A stretch of 57,395 bases of DNA, from positions 1 through 57,395 of the forward strand of contig CACXPG010000007.1 of NCBI GenBank assembly GCA_902769525.1, in the 5' to 3' direction. Origin of the DNA: an uncultured Bacteroidia bacterium. GTDB taxonomy: Bacteria > Bacteroidota > Bacteroidia > Bacteroidales > UBA932. Positions 16,099 through 25,537 of the stretch are shown here, piece after piece. A program made the position numbers and the translations under genes. How positions within the stretch are numbered: the stretch's first letter is position 1; every line of letters starts with the position of its first letter. Under the pieces are notes generated by a model that saw nothing but the letters and a program-made list of their open reading frames with translations, did not search any database and was not told the DNA's origin.

Positions 16099-17736
16099 AT
16101 GAAATCGCGTCTTCACCTATCTGCGGCTATCGCCGTGATAATATTCGGAACGTTTGCCATTCTTTCTTTTGGAAGCAATAAATGCTATTCTCAAAGCGCC
16201 TTGGAAACCTTAAAGGCCATGGGCGGAAACGCTCGCGTAAACGTTCCTCCGGTAAGTGACCCTGTCTGCTGCTATTGCGGAGCTAACAGAAGCGATTCTC
16301 CTAGACGGGAGGCCCACAAGCCAGGGTGCCCTAATTATGAGGGAGGACAAAGGACCAGCAATCAGAACAGCTCAAACAATTCCGGATACCAGGCTTATAC
16401 CGGGTCTTATAATTACAATGCTCAAGGAGACCACCATTACGTAACATACGCTGACCATGCCGGCAGCTCTTACGTCCCGCCAAAACCAATAAGGGAAACG
16501 GCGGAAGGGCAGGCTATGCTGGAAGTTGCAGGGGCGGCAGGAGAGGCCGTGGCGGCTGTTTTGGCGGAAGGGCTCAGGGCCTTGTTTTCGTGGGGCTCAG
16601 AACGTGTGTTCAGCAGAGACCACCACGGAAGGGAGTATGACCGCAGCGTCAAGGACAAGAACTGGGGAACAATGCAGGTCATCGAGAAAAACGGAACGGA
16701 AGGAATCTGGGACAAAGGATCAAAAAAATGGTATGTCAAACCTGGAAAATATCACAACATCCACATCTTCGACGGATATGGCGTGGTGCTCCAGGACAAG
16801 AACGGAAAATGGGGAATGATTGAGCCGACGGACAACGGAAGAATTCTGGTGCAGTTTGAATATGACGACTGCATGTTCATCTCAGAAGGAGGCACCGGCT
16901 CTCCTGTTGTATTCGGATACAAGGATGAGAAAGGTTATATGCACTATATGATAGGCCGCAACGTTCTAGACAAATCCAAGAACGCCTATCATTTTGATTT
17001 CTATGACGGGCATTACAGCCAGGTGGAAATTACCGGAAGGCAGCATCCTACCAGAGGAGAACTGATTGCCCTGATTGCAAAAGACTACGACACCGGAAAG
17101 AGCAAGATCATGTCATATAACTGCAACAATATCTTTGGCGCGAGACGGGATGAAAAATATGACGACGTCATCCTTACCGGAATGATGGAGGTGAGCGAGC
17201 AAAAATACAAAGACCTGAACGGAAGGGAGGTTACCATCTGGGACGACTACTACAAAGTGAAGAACAACGGCAAGATGGGATATGTCGTAACGCGCCACAA
17301 TACATTTGCAGACCATTCCTACGGTTCTTCAGAACTCCTGAGCTGCGACTATGATAATGTCACTCCGCTTGAAACTCAGGCTTACGTTTATGAAAGCATG
17401 CACAACCAATACAGTTCAAGAAGCTCCAAAGAATTGGTGATTACAGAAAAAGACGGAAAATTCGGTGTGGGCTTCACATATTCGGAATCTGCCAAAAAAC
17501 CTAAATATGATGACATTGGCATTGTGAACATCCGCGATGCAGATGGAGACCTTATGCCCGTTGCCATAACAAAAGAAGGCAATAAATATACGGCAAGGCG
17601 CCTGGACAGCATTCCAATTTATTGGGATGACGGCAGCCGTGTCGAGGCCAACGATTTCCTGAAAGTCATAGACCGCCTCAACAAGCACACGAAAGCCTGC
17701 CCTCATGCCTGGAGAAAAATGAAAATCAAAAAATAA
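16099..17736 (+). CDS. Secreted WG-repeat-like protein with a Cys-rich knuckle
   Basis: This 545-aa protein has an N-terminal signal or anchor segment (about residues 8-32). Close to the mature N-terminus is a possible metal-binding knuckle, CCYCGAN...HKPGC. After a Ser/Asn/Tyr-rich linker come several degenerate WG-type repeats: NGKWGMIEPTDNGRILVQFEYDD, NNGKMGYVV...CDYDNV and KDGKFGVGF...PKYDDI. WG repeats are thought to form a beta-propeller-like ligand-binding domain. No enzymatic motif is seen. The next gene follows after 9 nt, so the two are probably co-transcribed. Confidence 0.7.
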   Translation: MKSRLHLSAAIAVIIFGTFAILSFGSNKCYSQSALETLKAMGGNARVNVPPVSDPVCCYCGANRSDSPRREAHKPGCPNYEGGQRTSNQNSSNNSGYQAYTGSYNYNAQGDHHYVTYADHAGSSYVPPKPIRETAEGQAMLEVAGAAGEAVAAVLAEGLRALFSWGSERVFSRDHHGREYDRSVKDKNWGTMQVIEKNGTEGIWDKGSKKWYVKPGKYHNIHIFDGYGVVLQDKNGKWGMIEPTDNGRILVQFEYDDCMFISEGGTGSPVVFGYKDEKGYMHYMIGRNVLDKSKNAYHFDFYDGHYSQVEITGRQHPTRGELIALIAKDYDTGKSKIMSYNCNNIFGARRDEKYDDVILTGMMEVSEQKYKDLNGREVTIWDDYYKVKNNGKMGYVVTRHNTFADHSYGSSELLSCDYDNVTPLETQAYVYESMHNQYSSRSSKELVITEKDGKFGVGFTYSESAKKPKYDDIGIVNIRDADGDLMPVAITKEGNKYTARRLDSIPIYWDDGSRVEANDFLKVIDRLNKHTKACPHAWRKMKIKK

Positions 17737-17745
17737 ATATATACA

Positions 17746-18225
17746 ATGAAAAAAGTCCCATTCCTTACAGCCCTGATTTTATGCTCCTTGGGAGTAAGGG
17801 CGCAGAATGTCAATACAGAAATAGTTGATTCTGTTTTCATCGCGATCACAATGGATTCTCCTTTTTCCAAATGCTTTGGAAATGTTGACGTCAACAAAGA
17901 CGGAGTGGTGACATTCGCTGAGGCAAATGCCGCAGACACTCTTTACCTGGGATACGGCGGAAGGAAGAACATCATCTCCAACCTGGATTTTCTAAAGTAT
18001 TTCCCTAACCTGAAGTACCTGAATCCTGGAAACACCACGGTTGAAGAGATAGACCTGAGGCACATGAAAAAGCTTGAGGTGCTTGATCTTACCTTAGCGC
18101 CGTTTGTAAAGAAAATCACGATAACCACAGGATGTTATCCTAAGATTATCTATCCACACGGAGAAGGAGAGTTTGTTGTCAATAGAGTTTACGACCCTAA
18201 CGACCAGTCGTCCTGGTGGCATTAG
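17746..18225 (+). CDS. Small secreted protein with EF-hand/dockerin-like loop and LRR-like segment
   Basis: This 159-aa protein has a signal peptide (1-19, ending GVRAQ). Residues around 48-62 read DVNKDGVVTFAEAN, a canonical EF-hand or dockerin-type calcium loop. A leucine-rich stretch follows (FPNLKYLNPGNTTVEEIDL, then MKKLEVLDLTL). The C-terminus DQSSWWH is unusual. Function is unknown; the features suggest a calcium-stabilised extracellular binding protein. It is the second gene after the WG-repeat protein, and its last 29 nt overlap the convergent lgt. Confidence 0.7.
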   Translation: MKKVPFLTALILCSLGVRAQNVNTEIVDSVFIAITMDSPFSKCFGNVDVNKDGVVTFAEANAADTLYLGYGGRKNIISNLDFLKYFPNLKYLNPGNTTVEEIDLRHMKKLEVLDLTLAPFVKKITITTGCYPKIIYPHGEGEFVVNRVYDPNDQSSWWH

Positions 18226-19081
18226 GCAACTCTTCTCGGAGCATCGGCTTCTTGAACTTGTAGCTGAAGATGATAAACAGCAGGCCCGCCACCACAAACG
18301 GTATGCTTAAAAGCTGTCCGTTGTTGAGCAATCTTCCGGCAGCTGCCTTGGTGGCATCCAGCCCATCCTGAGGCATCTTGCAGAACTCTATCAAGAATCT
18401 GGCCCCGAACAGCAGAGTCAGGAAAACACCGAACAAAAAGCCTCTGTAAGGGGCTTTTTTGTTGTCCTTGTGCCTGAAATAGATCCACAGCAAAAGCAGT
18501 CCAATAAACAGATATGACAGCGCCTCATAAATCTGGGTAGGATGATGCGGAGCCCCGTCTCCTTTTGGATCGTTGACGAAAATGAATCCCCAAGGAAGGC
18601 TTGTCTCAAAGCCGTAGATTTCAGAATTCATCAGGTTTCCAAGCCTGATTGCCATGCCGGCAAAAGGAACTGCAAGAGCCAGCCTGTCCAAAATCCAGAC
18701 ATAGTCTATGTTGTATTTCTTGCCGTACTTATGGGCATACCACCACACGCCCAGAAGAATGGCGATGGCTCCTCCGTGGCTGGCCAGTCCGCCGTGCCAC
18801 ACTTTGAGAATCTCACTTGGATTGGCCAGGTAATATTCCGGCTCATAGAAGAACACGTGGCCCAGCCTGGCTCCCACAAGAGCGCAGATCAGAAGCATGT
18901 ACAGCATCGGGTCCAGAAGCTTGGACGGCAGGCCTTCTCTCTTGTAGAACTTTGCAAACAGCCAGTAGCCGAAAATGAATCCGGAAACGAAAAGCACTCC
19001 GTACCACCTGAGCTGAACACTCCCTATCGAGAATATATATGGACTAACGTCCCATTTTATTGCCAATAAACTATTTATCAT
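18197..19081 (-). CDS. lgt: Prolipoprotein diacylglyceryl transferase
   Basis: Lgt adds diacylglycerol from phosphatidylglycerol to the lipobox Cys of prolipoproteins in the inner membrane. The 294-aa polytopic protein has the family motifs VGARLGHVFFYEP, WHGGLASHGGAIA and GMAIRLGNLMNSEIYG, plus PHHPTQIYEAL. The substrates encoded nearby are the lipoproteins GldH, the Big_2 protein, the M64 protein and the propeller protein. It begins 3 nt after the upstream methyltransferase gene and should share its transcript. Confidence 0.95.
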   Translation of the reverse strand: MINSLLAIKWDVSPYIFSIGSVQLRWYGVLFVSGFIFGYWLFAKFYKREGLPSKLLDPMLYMLLICALVGARLGHVFFYEPEYYLANPSEILKVWHGGLASHGGAIAILLGVWWYAHKYGKKYNIDYVWILDRLALAVPFAGMAIRLGNLMNSEIYGFETSLPWGFIFVNDPKGDGAPHHPTQIYEALSYLFIGLLLLWIYFRHKDNKKAPYRGFLFGVFLTLLFGARFLIEFCKMPQDGLDATKAAAGRLLNNGQLLSIPFVVAGLLFIIFSYKFKKPMLREELPNATRTTGR

Positions 19082-19084
19082 ATC

Positions 19085-20092
19085 CTACTTTGTAAACATT
19101 CTTGCAAAAACGCTGAGCGGAATAACCTTCTTGAACTTATCTTCAAGAGCCAGTTCTCCGCAAGTGTATTCTCTGCCGGTATATTCACCGAAGGCTTTCT
19201 TCAGCAACGTGTCTGCCAAAAGTGCGGAATAGCCGTTAGAGTAAAGGTTCAAAACTACAAACGAGTGTTCTTTTGAAACTATTTTGGAACATTCTTCCAG
19301 CATCTCGAAAAGCAGTTCATCCAGCTTCCATCTCTCTCCGTCAGGCCCGTGCCCGTAAGCCGGAGGATCAAGAATCAGGCCGTTGTAAACATTTCCACGG
19401 CGAATCTCTCTCTTCACGAATTTCAGGGCGTCGTCCACTATCCAGCGGATGTTGTCCAGGCCGGAGGAGGTCATGTTCTCCTTGGCCCAGTTCACCACCT
19501 GCTTTACGGAATCCACGTGGGTAACGTCCGCCCCCGCACTCTTTGCGGCAAGGGTGGCTCCACCGGTATAGGCGAAAAGGTTCAGGACCTTCGGCTTTTC
19601 ATCGCGATGCAAAGGGTCCACCTGAAGGGTGTTGCACAGCATCTGGGTTCGGGAATAAATCCAGTCCCAGTTGGAGGCTTGCTCAGGAAAGACTCCAACG
19701 TGCTTGAAAGACGTAAGGCCCAGCCTCATCTTCATATACAGGCCCCTGACTTCGCTCACTCCGTGGCGGGCAGCACTCCACTCGGAAGCCTGGCGGTCTG
19801 TTCCCTTGTACTCGATAAACCACCTTTCCGGCATTTTCCTAAGCATCTCCCAAGTGCCCACGTCTTCCTTTCCGGCTTTGCCGAATCCGGCTCCGGGATA
19901 AAATACGGTATGGGCGAGCTTTTTCCATTCTCCTTCGCTCAGGCTCTTGGACCACAGAGCCTTAGGCTCAGGTCTGGACATTATGAAACCGCCGAACCGC
20001 TCCAGCTTGTAGCCGTCCCCGGAATCTATGATTTCATAGTCTTTCCAGCCGGAAGGGCTTTCAATCGATATAATGTGGTTTGTCTGTGCCAT
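19085..20092 (-). CDS. Class I SAM-dependent methyltransferase, RlmI/RlmK-like
   Basis: This 335-aa protein resembles the 23S rRNA m5C-type methyltransferases. The SAM-binding motif I is [15 protein letters not shown], motif II contains [17 protein letters not shown], and the catalytic block is [15 protein letters not shown] as substrate is inferred from the family. The PUA domain typical of RlmI is not evident at the N-terminus. The long frame reaches back to 20200; the ATG at 20092 ([16 protein letters not shown]) is preferred because a -7 box lies 14 nt upstream. First gene of an operon with lgt. Confidence 0.82.
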   Translation of the reverse strand: MAQTNHIISIESPSGWKDYEIIDSGDGYKLERFGGFIMSRPEPKALWSKSLSEGEWKKLAHTVFYPGAGFGKAGKEDVGTWEMLRKMPERWFIEYKGTDRQASEWSAARHGVSEVRGLYMKMRLGLTSFKHVGVFPEQASNWDWIYSRTQMLCNTLQVDPLHRDEKPKVLNLFAYTGGATLAAKSAGADVTHVDSVKQVVNWAKENMTSSGLDNIRWIVDDALKFVKREIRRGNVYNGLILDPPAYGHGPDGERWKLDELLFEMLEECSKIVSKEHSFVVLNLYSNGYSALLADTLLKKAFGEYTGREYTCGELALEDKFKKVIPLSVFARMFTK

Positions 20093-20106
20093 AGTCTTAA
20101 CAAGTA

Positions 20107-20114
20107 CAAAGATA
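20107..20114 (-). promoter_or_regulatory. -7 box of the methyltransferase-lgt operon
   Basis: TATCTTTG on the minus strand, 14 nt before the ATG at 20092. Only 7 nt separate it from the oppositely facing pgk box. Confidence 0.6.
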
Positions 20115-20121
20115 AAATTAT

Positions 20122-20129
20122 TAATTTTG
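20122..20129 (+). promoter_or_regulatory. -7 box of pgk
   Basis: TAATTTTG matches TAnnTTTG and lies about 50 nt upstream of the pgk ATG at 20181. Confidence 0.5.
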
Positions 20130-20180
20130 CGACGGATTTCAATCGCAGAGAATAACAAAGATTTTAATATTTCCTTAATT

Positions 20181-21437
20181 ATGCAGAAGTTTATCGACAC
20201 TTACGATTTCAAAGGCAAGAGAGTTATTGCCAGGGTGGACTTCAATGTTCCATTGGACAAGGATTTCAAAGTTACTGACGACACCAGAATCCGCGCAGCT
20301 GTTCCAACAATCAAGAAAGTGCTGGAGGGGGGCGGATCCATCATACTTATGTCCCATCTGGGAAGGCCGAAGGGAGTGGACAAGAAATACTCTCTGGAGC
20401 ATATCATTTACAAGGTTGAAGAGCTTCTGGGCCAGAAAATCCAGTTCTGCCCGGACTGCATGAAAGCAGACGAGACCTCCAAAAACCTGAAGCCGGGAGA
20501 TGTACTTCTTCTTGAGAACCTCCGCTTCTACGCTGAGGAGGAAGGCAAGCCAAGAGGGCTCGCCGATGACGCTTCAGACGAAGAGAAGAAAGAGGCGAAG
20601 GCCAAGGTGAAGGAAAGCCAGAAGGAGTTTACCAAGCATCTTGCATCTTATGCAGACTGCTATATCAACGATGCTTTCGGAACAGCTCACAGGGCTCACG
20701 CATCTACAGCCCTTATCGCAAAGTATTTCCCTGAGGACAAGATGTTCGGCTACATCATGGAAGGCGAGATCAAGGCCATCAACAAGGTGGTCAACGAGCC
20801 TCAGCACCCTGTAACCGCAATCATCGGCGGAAGCAAGGTTTCTTCCAAGATCGGCATTCTCCAGAACCTGGTAGAGAAGGTTGACAATCTGGTGATTGGC
20901 GGCGGAATGGCCTACACTTTCGTAAAGGCAAGGGGTGGCAAGATCGGAGCTTCCATCTGCGAGGATGACCAGCTTCAGGTAGCTCTCGACATTCTGAAAT
21001 CAGCCGAGGAAAAGGGCACCAAGGTTTACCTTCCTAAATACAGCGTTGTGGCCAACCGTTTTGAAAACGACGCCACCAAGATGATTGTCAAGATAGACGA
21101 GATTCCTGACGGATGGATGGGAATGGACGTGGGAACAGATTTCCTGGTAGAGGTTGAAGACGTTATCAACAGTTCGAAGACTGTCCTGTGGAACGGTCCT
21201 GTCGGAGTGTTCGAGATGCCTTGGTTCGCTCAGGGAACTCTCCACATAGCAAAGGCTCTTGCAAAGGCCACTCAGGAAAAGGGCGTGTTCACCCTTGTAG
21301 GAGGCGGAGACTCCGTAGCCGCAGTCAACCAGATGGGTTACGCAGACAAGGTAAGCTACGTTTCCACCGGCGGCGGCGCTATGCTGGAAAGCCTTGAGGG
21401 CAAAATCCTCCCAGGCATCCAGGCTGTTATGGAATAA
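20181..21437 (+). CDS. pgk: Phosphoglycerate kinase
   Basis: Pgk converts 1,3-bisphosphoglycerate and ADP to 3-phosphoglycerate and ATP in glycolysis. The 418-aa protein has the N-terminal signature [49 protein letters not shown] and the C-terminal nucleotide site [15 protein letters not shown]...GGGDSVAA. The frame is open to 20073, but [15 protein letters not shown] at 20181 is the family N-terminus. It is monocistronic and convergent with the thioesterase gene, overlapping it by 11 nt. Confidence 0.97.
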   Translation: MQKFIDTYDFKGKRVIARVDFNVPLDKDFKVTDDTRIRAAVPTIKKVLEGGGSIILMSHLGRPKGVDKKYSLEHIIYKVEELLGQKIQFCPDCMKADETSKNLKPGDVLLLENLRFYAEEEGKPRGLADDASDEEKKEAKAKVKESQKEFTKHLASYADCYINDAFGTAHRAHASTALIAKYFPEDKMFGYIMEGEIKAINKVVNEPQHPVTAIIGGSKVSSKIGILQNLVEKVDNLVIGGGMAYTFVKARGGKIGASICEDDQLQVALDILKSAEEKGTKVYLPKYSVVANRFENDATKMIVKIDEIPDGWMGMDVGTDFLVEVEDVINSSKTVLWNGPVGVFEMPWFAQGTLHIAKALAKATQEKGVFTLVGGGDSVAAVNQMGYADKVSYVSTGGGAMLESLEGKILPGIQAVME

Positions 21438-22233
21438 GCGGGATGGTTCTCAGGCGGAGGCGGCAAGCCTCGGTCTCTTCCTGGTTTTCGGGAAGTTTCT
21501 GATGAATCTTGAAACCGTAATCGGTAGAATTGTCCTCCGGGTTTTCCTGGAGGACATTTTTGTATATCCTGATAGGGATTTCCGGCCTTCCCTCGGCTAC
21601 ATATGCTATATCCAGGCGCCTGATATTATTTTCGCGATGCCAGGAAAGAGGGAAGGTGTCAAGGATGTGGTCCACATACCTCATTGAGTTGATGTGACCG
21701 TTGAAATCCACATCGCTGAAGAAAGTGGGCACTTCTCTTGCCATAGAAATGTCTTCCATCTGGACCCTTACCGGCTTTGAAATCGGAACTTCAAGGAAAT
21801 CGGGCGAATCGGGTTCTACGACAAATTCCATAATTGTCCCGTTTTTTACCTCCAGCAGGTTTTCCGGATGGCGGGTGGTTGTGTCTATCATAGCCCATAC
21901 GCTTCTTCCCCAGCCGAGCACTTCTCCGGTAGAGTCTACCGTCATCCTGAAGTTTCGGTTGGTGAACAGCGGGTGGACTTTTTCCACCCAGGTTTCAACG
22001 GCTATGATTTCGTGGCGTGATGGAATCCTCATCATCTCGACGGCAAGACGGGAGAGAACCCAGGTCTTGCCGTGAGCGTTGAGGTAATCTGTTCCGAACC
22101 CTCTTTCGGAGGAATGATAGTCCGCAGAACTCAGCATCATATTCACAAGAAAGCTGAATCTCAGCATCTTGCGAACATTGCACTGGTACTGTTCTACTTT
22201 GAATGTGTATCTGCCTTTTTTCGGGAGAAGCAT
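21427..22233 (-). CDS. Acyl-ACP thioesterase
   Basis: This 268-aa protein matches the acyl-ACP thioesterase family (FatA/FatB-like, two tandem hot-dog folds). The first hot dog holds [21 protein letters not shown]. The second holds [19 protein letters not shown], whose Asn and His correspond to the catalytic Asn-His pair. It would release free fatty acids from acyl carrier protein. The ATG at 22233 overlaps the frr stop as TAATG, so translation is likely coupled; the longer frame to 22449 is only an frr shadow. It is the third gene of pyrH-frr-thioesterase. Confidence 0.9.
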   Translation of the reverse strand: MLLPKKGRYTFKVEQYQCNVRKMLRFSFLVNMMLSSADYHSSERGFGTDYLNAHGKTWVLSRLAVEMMRIPSRHEIIAVETWVEKVHPLFTNRNFRMTVDSTGEVLGWGRSVWAMIDTTTRHPENLLEVKNGTIMEFVVEPDSPDFLEVPISKPVRVQMEDISMAREVPTFFSDVDFNGHINSMRYVDHILDTFPLSWHRENNIRRLDIAYVAEGRPEIPIRIYKNVLQENPEDNSTDYGFKIHQKLPENQEETEACRLRLRTIPLIP

Positions 22234-22799
22234 TATACGGTCATTATCTCCTTCTCCTTGGCTGCAACAACTTCGTCCACCTTCTTCACGAAATTGTCGG
22301 TGTGCTTCTGGATATCGACTTCTGCATCTTTGCAGATATCTTCTTCCAGGCCGTCTTTCTTGAACTTCTTGTGAGCCTCCACAACCTCGCGGCGAGCATT
22401 GCGGATACTCATCTTTGCATTCTCTCCGGCATTTCTTGCCTGCTTGCACAGATCCTTTCTTCTTTCCTCTGTCAAAGGCGGGATGTTGATTCTCACATTC
22501 TCTCCGTTATTGATAGGAGTGAAGCCCAGGTTGGCGTCCATAATCGCCTTTACGATAGGCCCTACCATCTTCTTCTCCCAAGGCTGGACTATCATGCTCT
22601 TGGTGTCTGGAGTGGTAATGGAAGCCACCTTTGGAACTGCCGTAGGAGTGCCGTAATAATCTACCATCACATTGTTCAAAACAGCCGGATTTGCCTTGCC
22701 GGCGCGGAAGGTCTTGAGCTCTTCTTCAAGATGCGCAATGGCATTTTCCATCTTGGCTACGCCCTGCGCGATGTTGTCTTTAGATACTTGGATTTCCAT
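22233..22799 (-). CDS. frr: Ribosome recycling factor
   Basis: RRF works with EF-G to split post-termination ribosomes. The 188-aa protein shows the family features FRAGKANPAVLNNV, DYYGTPTAVPKVASI, MIVQPWEKKM, NIPPLTEERRKDL and the long C-terminal helix RNARREVVEAHKKFKKDG. It lies 36 nt downstream of pyrH, the common bacterial order, and its stop overlaps the thioesterase start by one base. Confidence 0.97.
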   Translation of the reverse strand: MEIQVSKDNIAQGVAKMENAIAHLEEELKTFRAGKANPAVLNNVMVDYYGTPTAVPKVASITTPDTKSMIVQPWEKKMVGPIVKAIMDANLGFTPINNGENVRINIPPLTEERRKDLCKQARNAGENAKMSIRNARREVVEAHKKFKKDGLEEDICKDAEVDIQKHTDNFVKKVDEVVAAKEKEIMTV

Positions 22800-22835
22800 A
22801 TCGTGTCTTTTTTATTGTTTTCTGAAACTTAAAAT

Positions 22836-23546
22836 CTATTCGTTGCTGACCACTGTCCCTACATTCTCACCTGCAAGCAGCCTGTTCAGATTTACAGGGT
22901 CTGTCATGTCAAACACCTCTATCGGAATGTTGTTCTCCCTGCACATGGTGAAAGCGGTCTGGTCCATCACTTTCAAATTGTCTGCCAAAGCCTTGTCAAA
23001 GGTCAGCCTCTCGTATCTTGTGGCTGTCGGATCTTTCTTTGGATCAGCTGTATATACGCCGTCTACCTTTGTTCCTTTCAGCAGGGCGTCTGCCTCTATT
23101 TCGCAAGCCTTCAGCGATGCCGCAGAGTCAGTGGTGAAGAACGGATTGCCGGTTCCTCCAGTGAATATTGCCACTCCGCCGCCATTCAGGACTTCCATAA
23201 CCCTGTCCTTGTTGAAATGCCTTGCAAACGGCTCCATCGGATGTGGCGTATACACTTCTGCCTTCACTCCTTCATCCTCTATGAATATACCCAGGGCCTT
23301 GCCGTTAATGACGGTTGCCAGCATTCCCATCTGGTCTCCCTTCACGCGGTCGAAACCTTCCTTCACTCCGTTCATTCCACGGAAGATGTTTCCTCCTCCC
23401 ACAACTATTCCTATCTGCACTCCAGCCTTCACGGCCTTCGCTATTTCAACTGCGTATGACTTGATTACATCTGAATCCAGCCCCTGGCCATCCGCTCCGC
23501 CCATGGCCTCGCCGCTGAGCTTGAGCAATATTCTTTTGTATTTCAT
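22836..23546 (-). CDS. pyrH: UMP kinase
   Basis: PyrH phosphorylates UMP to UDP in pyrimidine nucleotide synthesis. The 236-aa amino-acid-kinase-fold protein has YKRILLKLSGEAMGG, VGGGNIFRG, DQMGMLATVING, GGTGNPFFTTDSAA and DGVYTADPKKDP, all standard. It is the first gene of the pyrH-frr-thioesterase operon. No perfect -7 box was found in the 140 bp upstream; TACAGTTG is the nearest match. Confidence 0.97.
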   Translation of the reverse strand: MKYKRILLKLSGEAMGGADGQGLDSDVIKSYAVEIAKAVKAGVQIGIVVGGGNIFRGMNGVKEGFDRVKGDQMGMLATVINGKALGIFIEDEGVKAEVYTPHPMEPFARHFNKDRVMEVLNGGGVAIFTGGTGNPFFTTDSAASLKACEIEADALLKGTKVDGVYTADPKKDPTATRYERLTFDKALADNLKVMDQTAFTMCRENNIPIEVFDMTDPVNLNRLLAGENVGTVVSNE

Positions 23547-23585
23547 ATTAGTTATTTGCTATTAACCTACGAATTTAGCCATTTC

Positions 23586-23616
23586 TTGCAATAAATGCAA
23601 CTGTATGATAACTTTG
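23586..23616 (+). promoter_or_regulatory. Probable promoter of the fumarate reductase cytochrome b gene
   Basis: TAACTTTG (23609-23616) is preceded after 20 nt by CTTG, near the -33 consensus. The leader to the ATG at 23687 would be about 65 nt. Confidence 0.5.
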
Positions 23617-23686
23617 CTTTTCACAAAAACCTTGTGTATATTGCATCGTTTTTCAGAAACGAATATTTAATATTACTGATATTTAT

Positions 23687-24352
23687 ATGGCTAACATATT
23701 TACAACATCTATCGGCAAGAAGGTGATAATGAGCTTGAGCGGATTATTCCTGATTCTGTTCCTCACCCTTCATGCATGTCTGAATGCGGCTTATCTGTGG
23801 TCTCCAGAGGCTTTCAACCATGTCTGCGAGTTCATGAGTCTGCCTGTTATCAAGATTATGGTACCGGTTCTGGCATTCGGCTTCATCATCCACATCATCT
23901 ATGCGTTTGTGCTCAGTCTTCTTGAGTACAAGGCAAGAGGAAAGGAAAGATATGCCGTGGCCAACAAGACCAAGGCAGACGGATGGGCATCAAAGAACAT
24001 GCTCGTGCTGGGTATAATTGTCCTGCTGGGTATCGCACTCCATCTAACCCATTTCTGGGCAAAGATGCAGCTGCAGGAATTCATCGGCAACGAGCCTATT
24101 TCAGGAGCTGATGCAATGGTAATGACTTTCAAGCCTCTGTGGGTTCTGATTGTTTACCTGGTATGGTTCTTCTTCATCTGGTTGCACCTTACCCACGGTT
24201 TCTGGAGCGCATTCCAGTCTATGGGCTGGAACAACAACAAGTGGATCAAGAGACTCCAGTGGATCGGATACATCTACTGCACTGCTGTCATCCTGATTTT
24301 CGTGGTTGTGGCAATCAAGGGCTACTGCGTGGCTAACGGAATCTGCGGCTAG
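23687..24352 (+). CDS. Succinate dehydrogenase/fumarate reductase cytochrome b subunit
   Basis: This 221-aa protein belongs to the b558-type membrane anchor family of Bacteroidetes fumarate reductase/succinate dehydrogenase (FrdC/SdhC). It begins ANIFTTSIGKKVIMSLSGLFL and has about five transmembrane segments with conserved His residues (TLHACLN, ALHLTHFWAK, WLHLTHGFWSAF) that would ligate two hemes. It passes electrons between menaquinol and the flavoprotein. The flavoprotein and iron-sulfur subunit genes normally follow directly, but here hemW lies convergently 2 nt after the stop, so this subunit gene stands alone. Confidence 0.93.
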   Translation: MANIFTTSIGKKVIMSLSGLFLILFLTLHACLNAAYLWSPEAFNHVCEFMSLPVIKIMVPVLAFGFIIHIIYAFVLSLLEYKARGKERYAVANKTKADGWASKNMLVLGIIVLLGIALHLTHFWAKMQLQEFIGNEPISGADAMVMTFKPLWVLIVYLVWFFFIWLHLTHGFWSAFQSMGWNNNKWIKRLQWIGYIYCTAVILIFVVVAIKGYCVANGICG

Positions 24353-24353
24353 T

Positions 24354-25523
24354 TCAGACGAACAATTCTCTTATGATACCGTCCGAGATGAAGAATTTCC
24401 CGGGCGGTATTTTTATTTTGCCATCTGGGGTAAGGATAAGGTTGCCTTTTCTTTCCTGGTCCTGGATGGCGGGAGCTATGGTTGAAATAAAGATGTCAGA
24501 CTGGGGAGAAGATTCTCTTAGGGTCTTGAGGGCGGCCCCTTCTGCAGTCCTCAGGCCGAGCATCAGAATCTCGTTGAAAACATCCTCAGGAGAGAGGTTT
24601 TCGCCCTCCCTGAGCTCCGTTATCGTTGGGTTGCAGTAAGTGTCTACATCAGGGAAGTTCCACTCTCTTTTTCTGCCTATGAAAGAATGGGCGGAAGGGC
24701 CAAGGCCCAGATAAGGAACCCTGTTCCAGTATGAAGAGTTGTGGCGGCTGCAGAATCCTTCCTTGCAGAAGTTGGAAACCTCGTACTGGATGTATCTGCC
24801 CTGAGAGAGTTTCTGCTGGAGAGTCTTGTACATCGTTTCACAGGTCTCTTCGTCCGGAAGGGCGAGTTTTCCTTGACTGACCTGTTTTTCGATTGGAGTG
24901 TTGGGGTCAACGCCAAGCTGATAGGCGGAGATGTGCTCAGGGCTGAGGGCAAGGATTGTGTCAAGGTTTTCCTCCCATTGAGTCTGGGTGATGCCCGGAA
25001 AACCAAAGATAAGATCCAGGCTGATGTTGGTAAAACCGGCTTGCCTCAAGGTTTTATATGCGTCTATGGCCTGCCGGGCAGTGTGCCGGCGGCCCATCCA
25101 GACAAGGTGAGTGTCCTGGAAAGACTGCACACCCATGCTTATGCGGTTGACGCCAAGCTGCTTGAGCTGACTGGCATAATTGGAAGTGATGTCATCGGGA
25201 TTAACCTCAATGGTGAACTCGAACTCGTCGGGATCATCGGTGAGAAAAGCGGTCTTTGGAAAAGAAAACGTGGCCATGAGTTCATCTATGGCCTGCTTTA
25301 TTGTTGCTGGAGTGAGGACAGAGGGAGTGCCGCCACCGATGTAGAGAGTCTTTATTGTCTGGTCATCGGGATAAAGAGAGGAAAAGAAATTCCCGCGCTC
25401 CCGGATTTCTCTTTGGAGCGCAGGAATAAATCTGTCTCTCTGTGTCTTTGACACCACGGAATAGAAGCCGCAGTAAATGCACTTCTTGTCACAGAAAGGA
25501 ATGTGCAGATATATGCCGGCCAT
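24354..25523 (-). CDS. hemW: Radical SAM heme chaperone HemW
   Basis: This 389-aa protein has the N-terminal radical SAM cluster motif C11-x3-C15-x2-C18 within HIPFCDKKCIYCGF. YIGGGTPSVL, EVNPDD, NRISMGVQSF and LIFGFPGITQTQWEENL follow, then the HemN_C-type C-terminal domain. The motif pattern matches HemW, a heme-trafficking chaperone, rather than coproporphyrinogen dehydrogenase HemN. It is adjacent to the heme-binding cytochrome b gene, though on the opposite strand. Probably co-transcribed with the coiled-coil membrane protein 14 nt upstream. Confidence 0.92.
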   Translation of the reverse strand: MAGIYLHIPFCDKKCIYCGFYSVVSKTQRDRFIPALQREIRERGNFFSSLYPDDQTIKTLYIGGGTPSVLTPATIKQAIDELMATFSFPKTAFLTDDPDEFEFTIEVNPDDITSNYASQLKQLGVNRISMGVQSFQDTHLVWMGRRHTARQAIDAYKTLRQAGFTNISLDLIFGFPGITQTQWEENLDTILALSPEHISAYQLGVDPNTPIEKQVSQGKLALPDEETCETMYKTLQQKLSQGRYIQYEVSNFCKEGFCSRHNSSYWNRVPYLGLGPSAHSFIGRKREWNFPDVDTYCNPTITELREGENLSPEDVFNEILMLGLRTAEGAALKTLRESSPQSDIFISTIAPAIQDQERKGNLILTPDGKIKIPPGKFFISDGIIRELFV

Positions 25524-25537
25524 CCGAAGGTGGTTGA

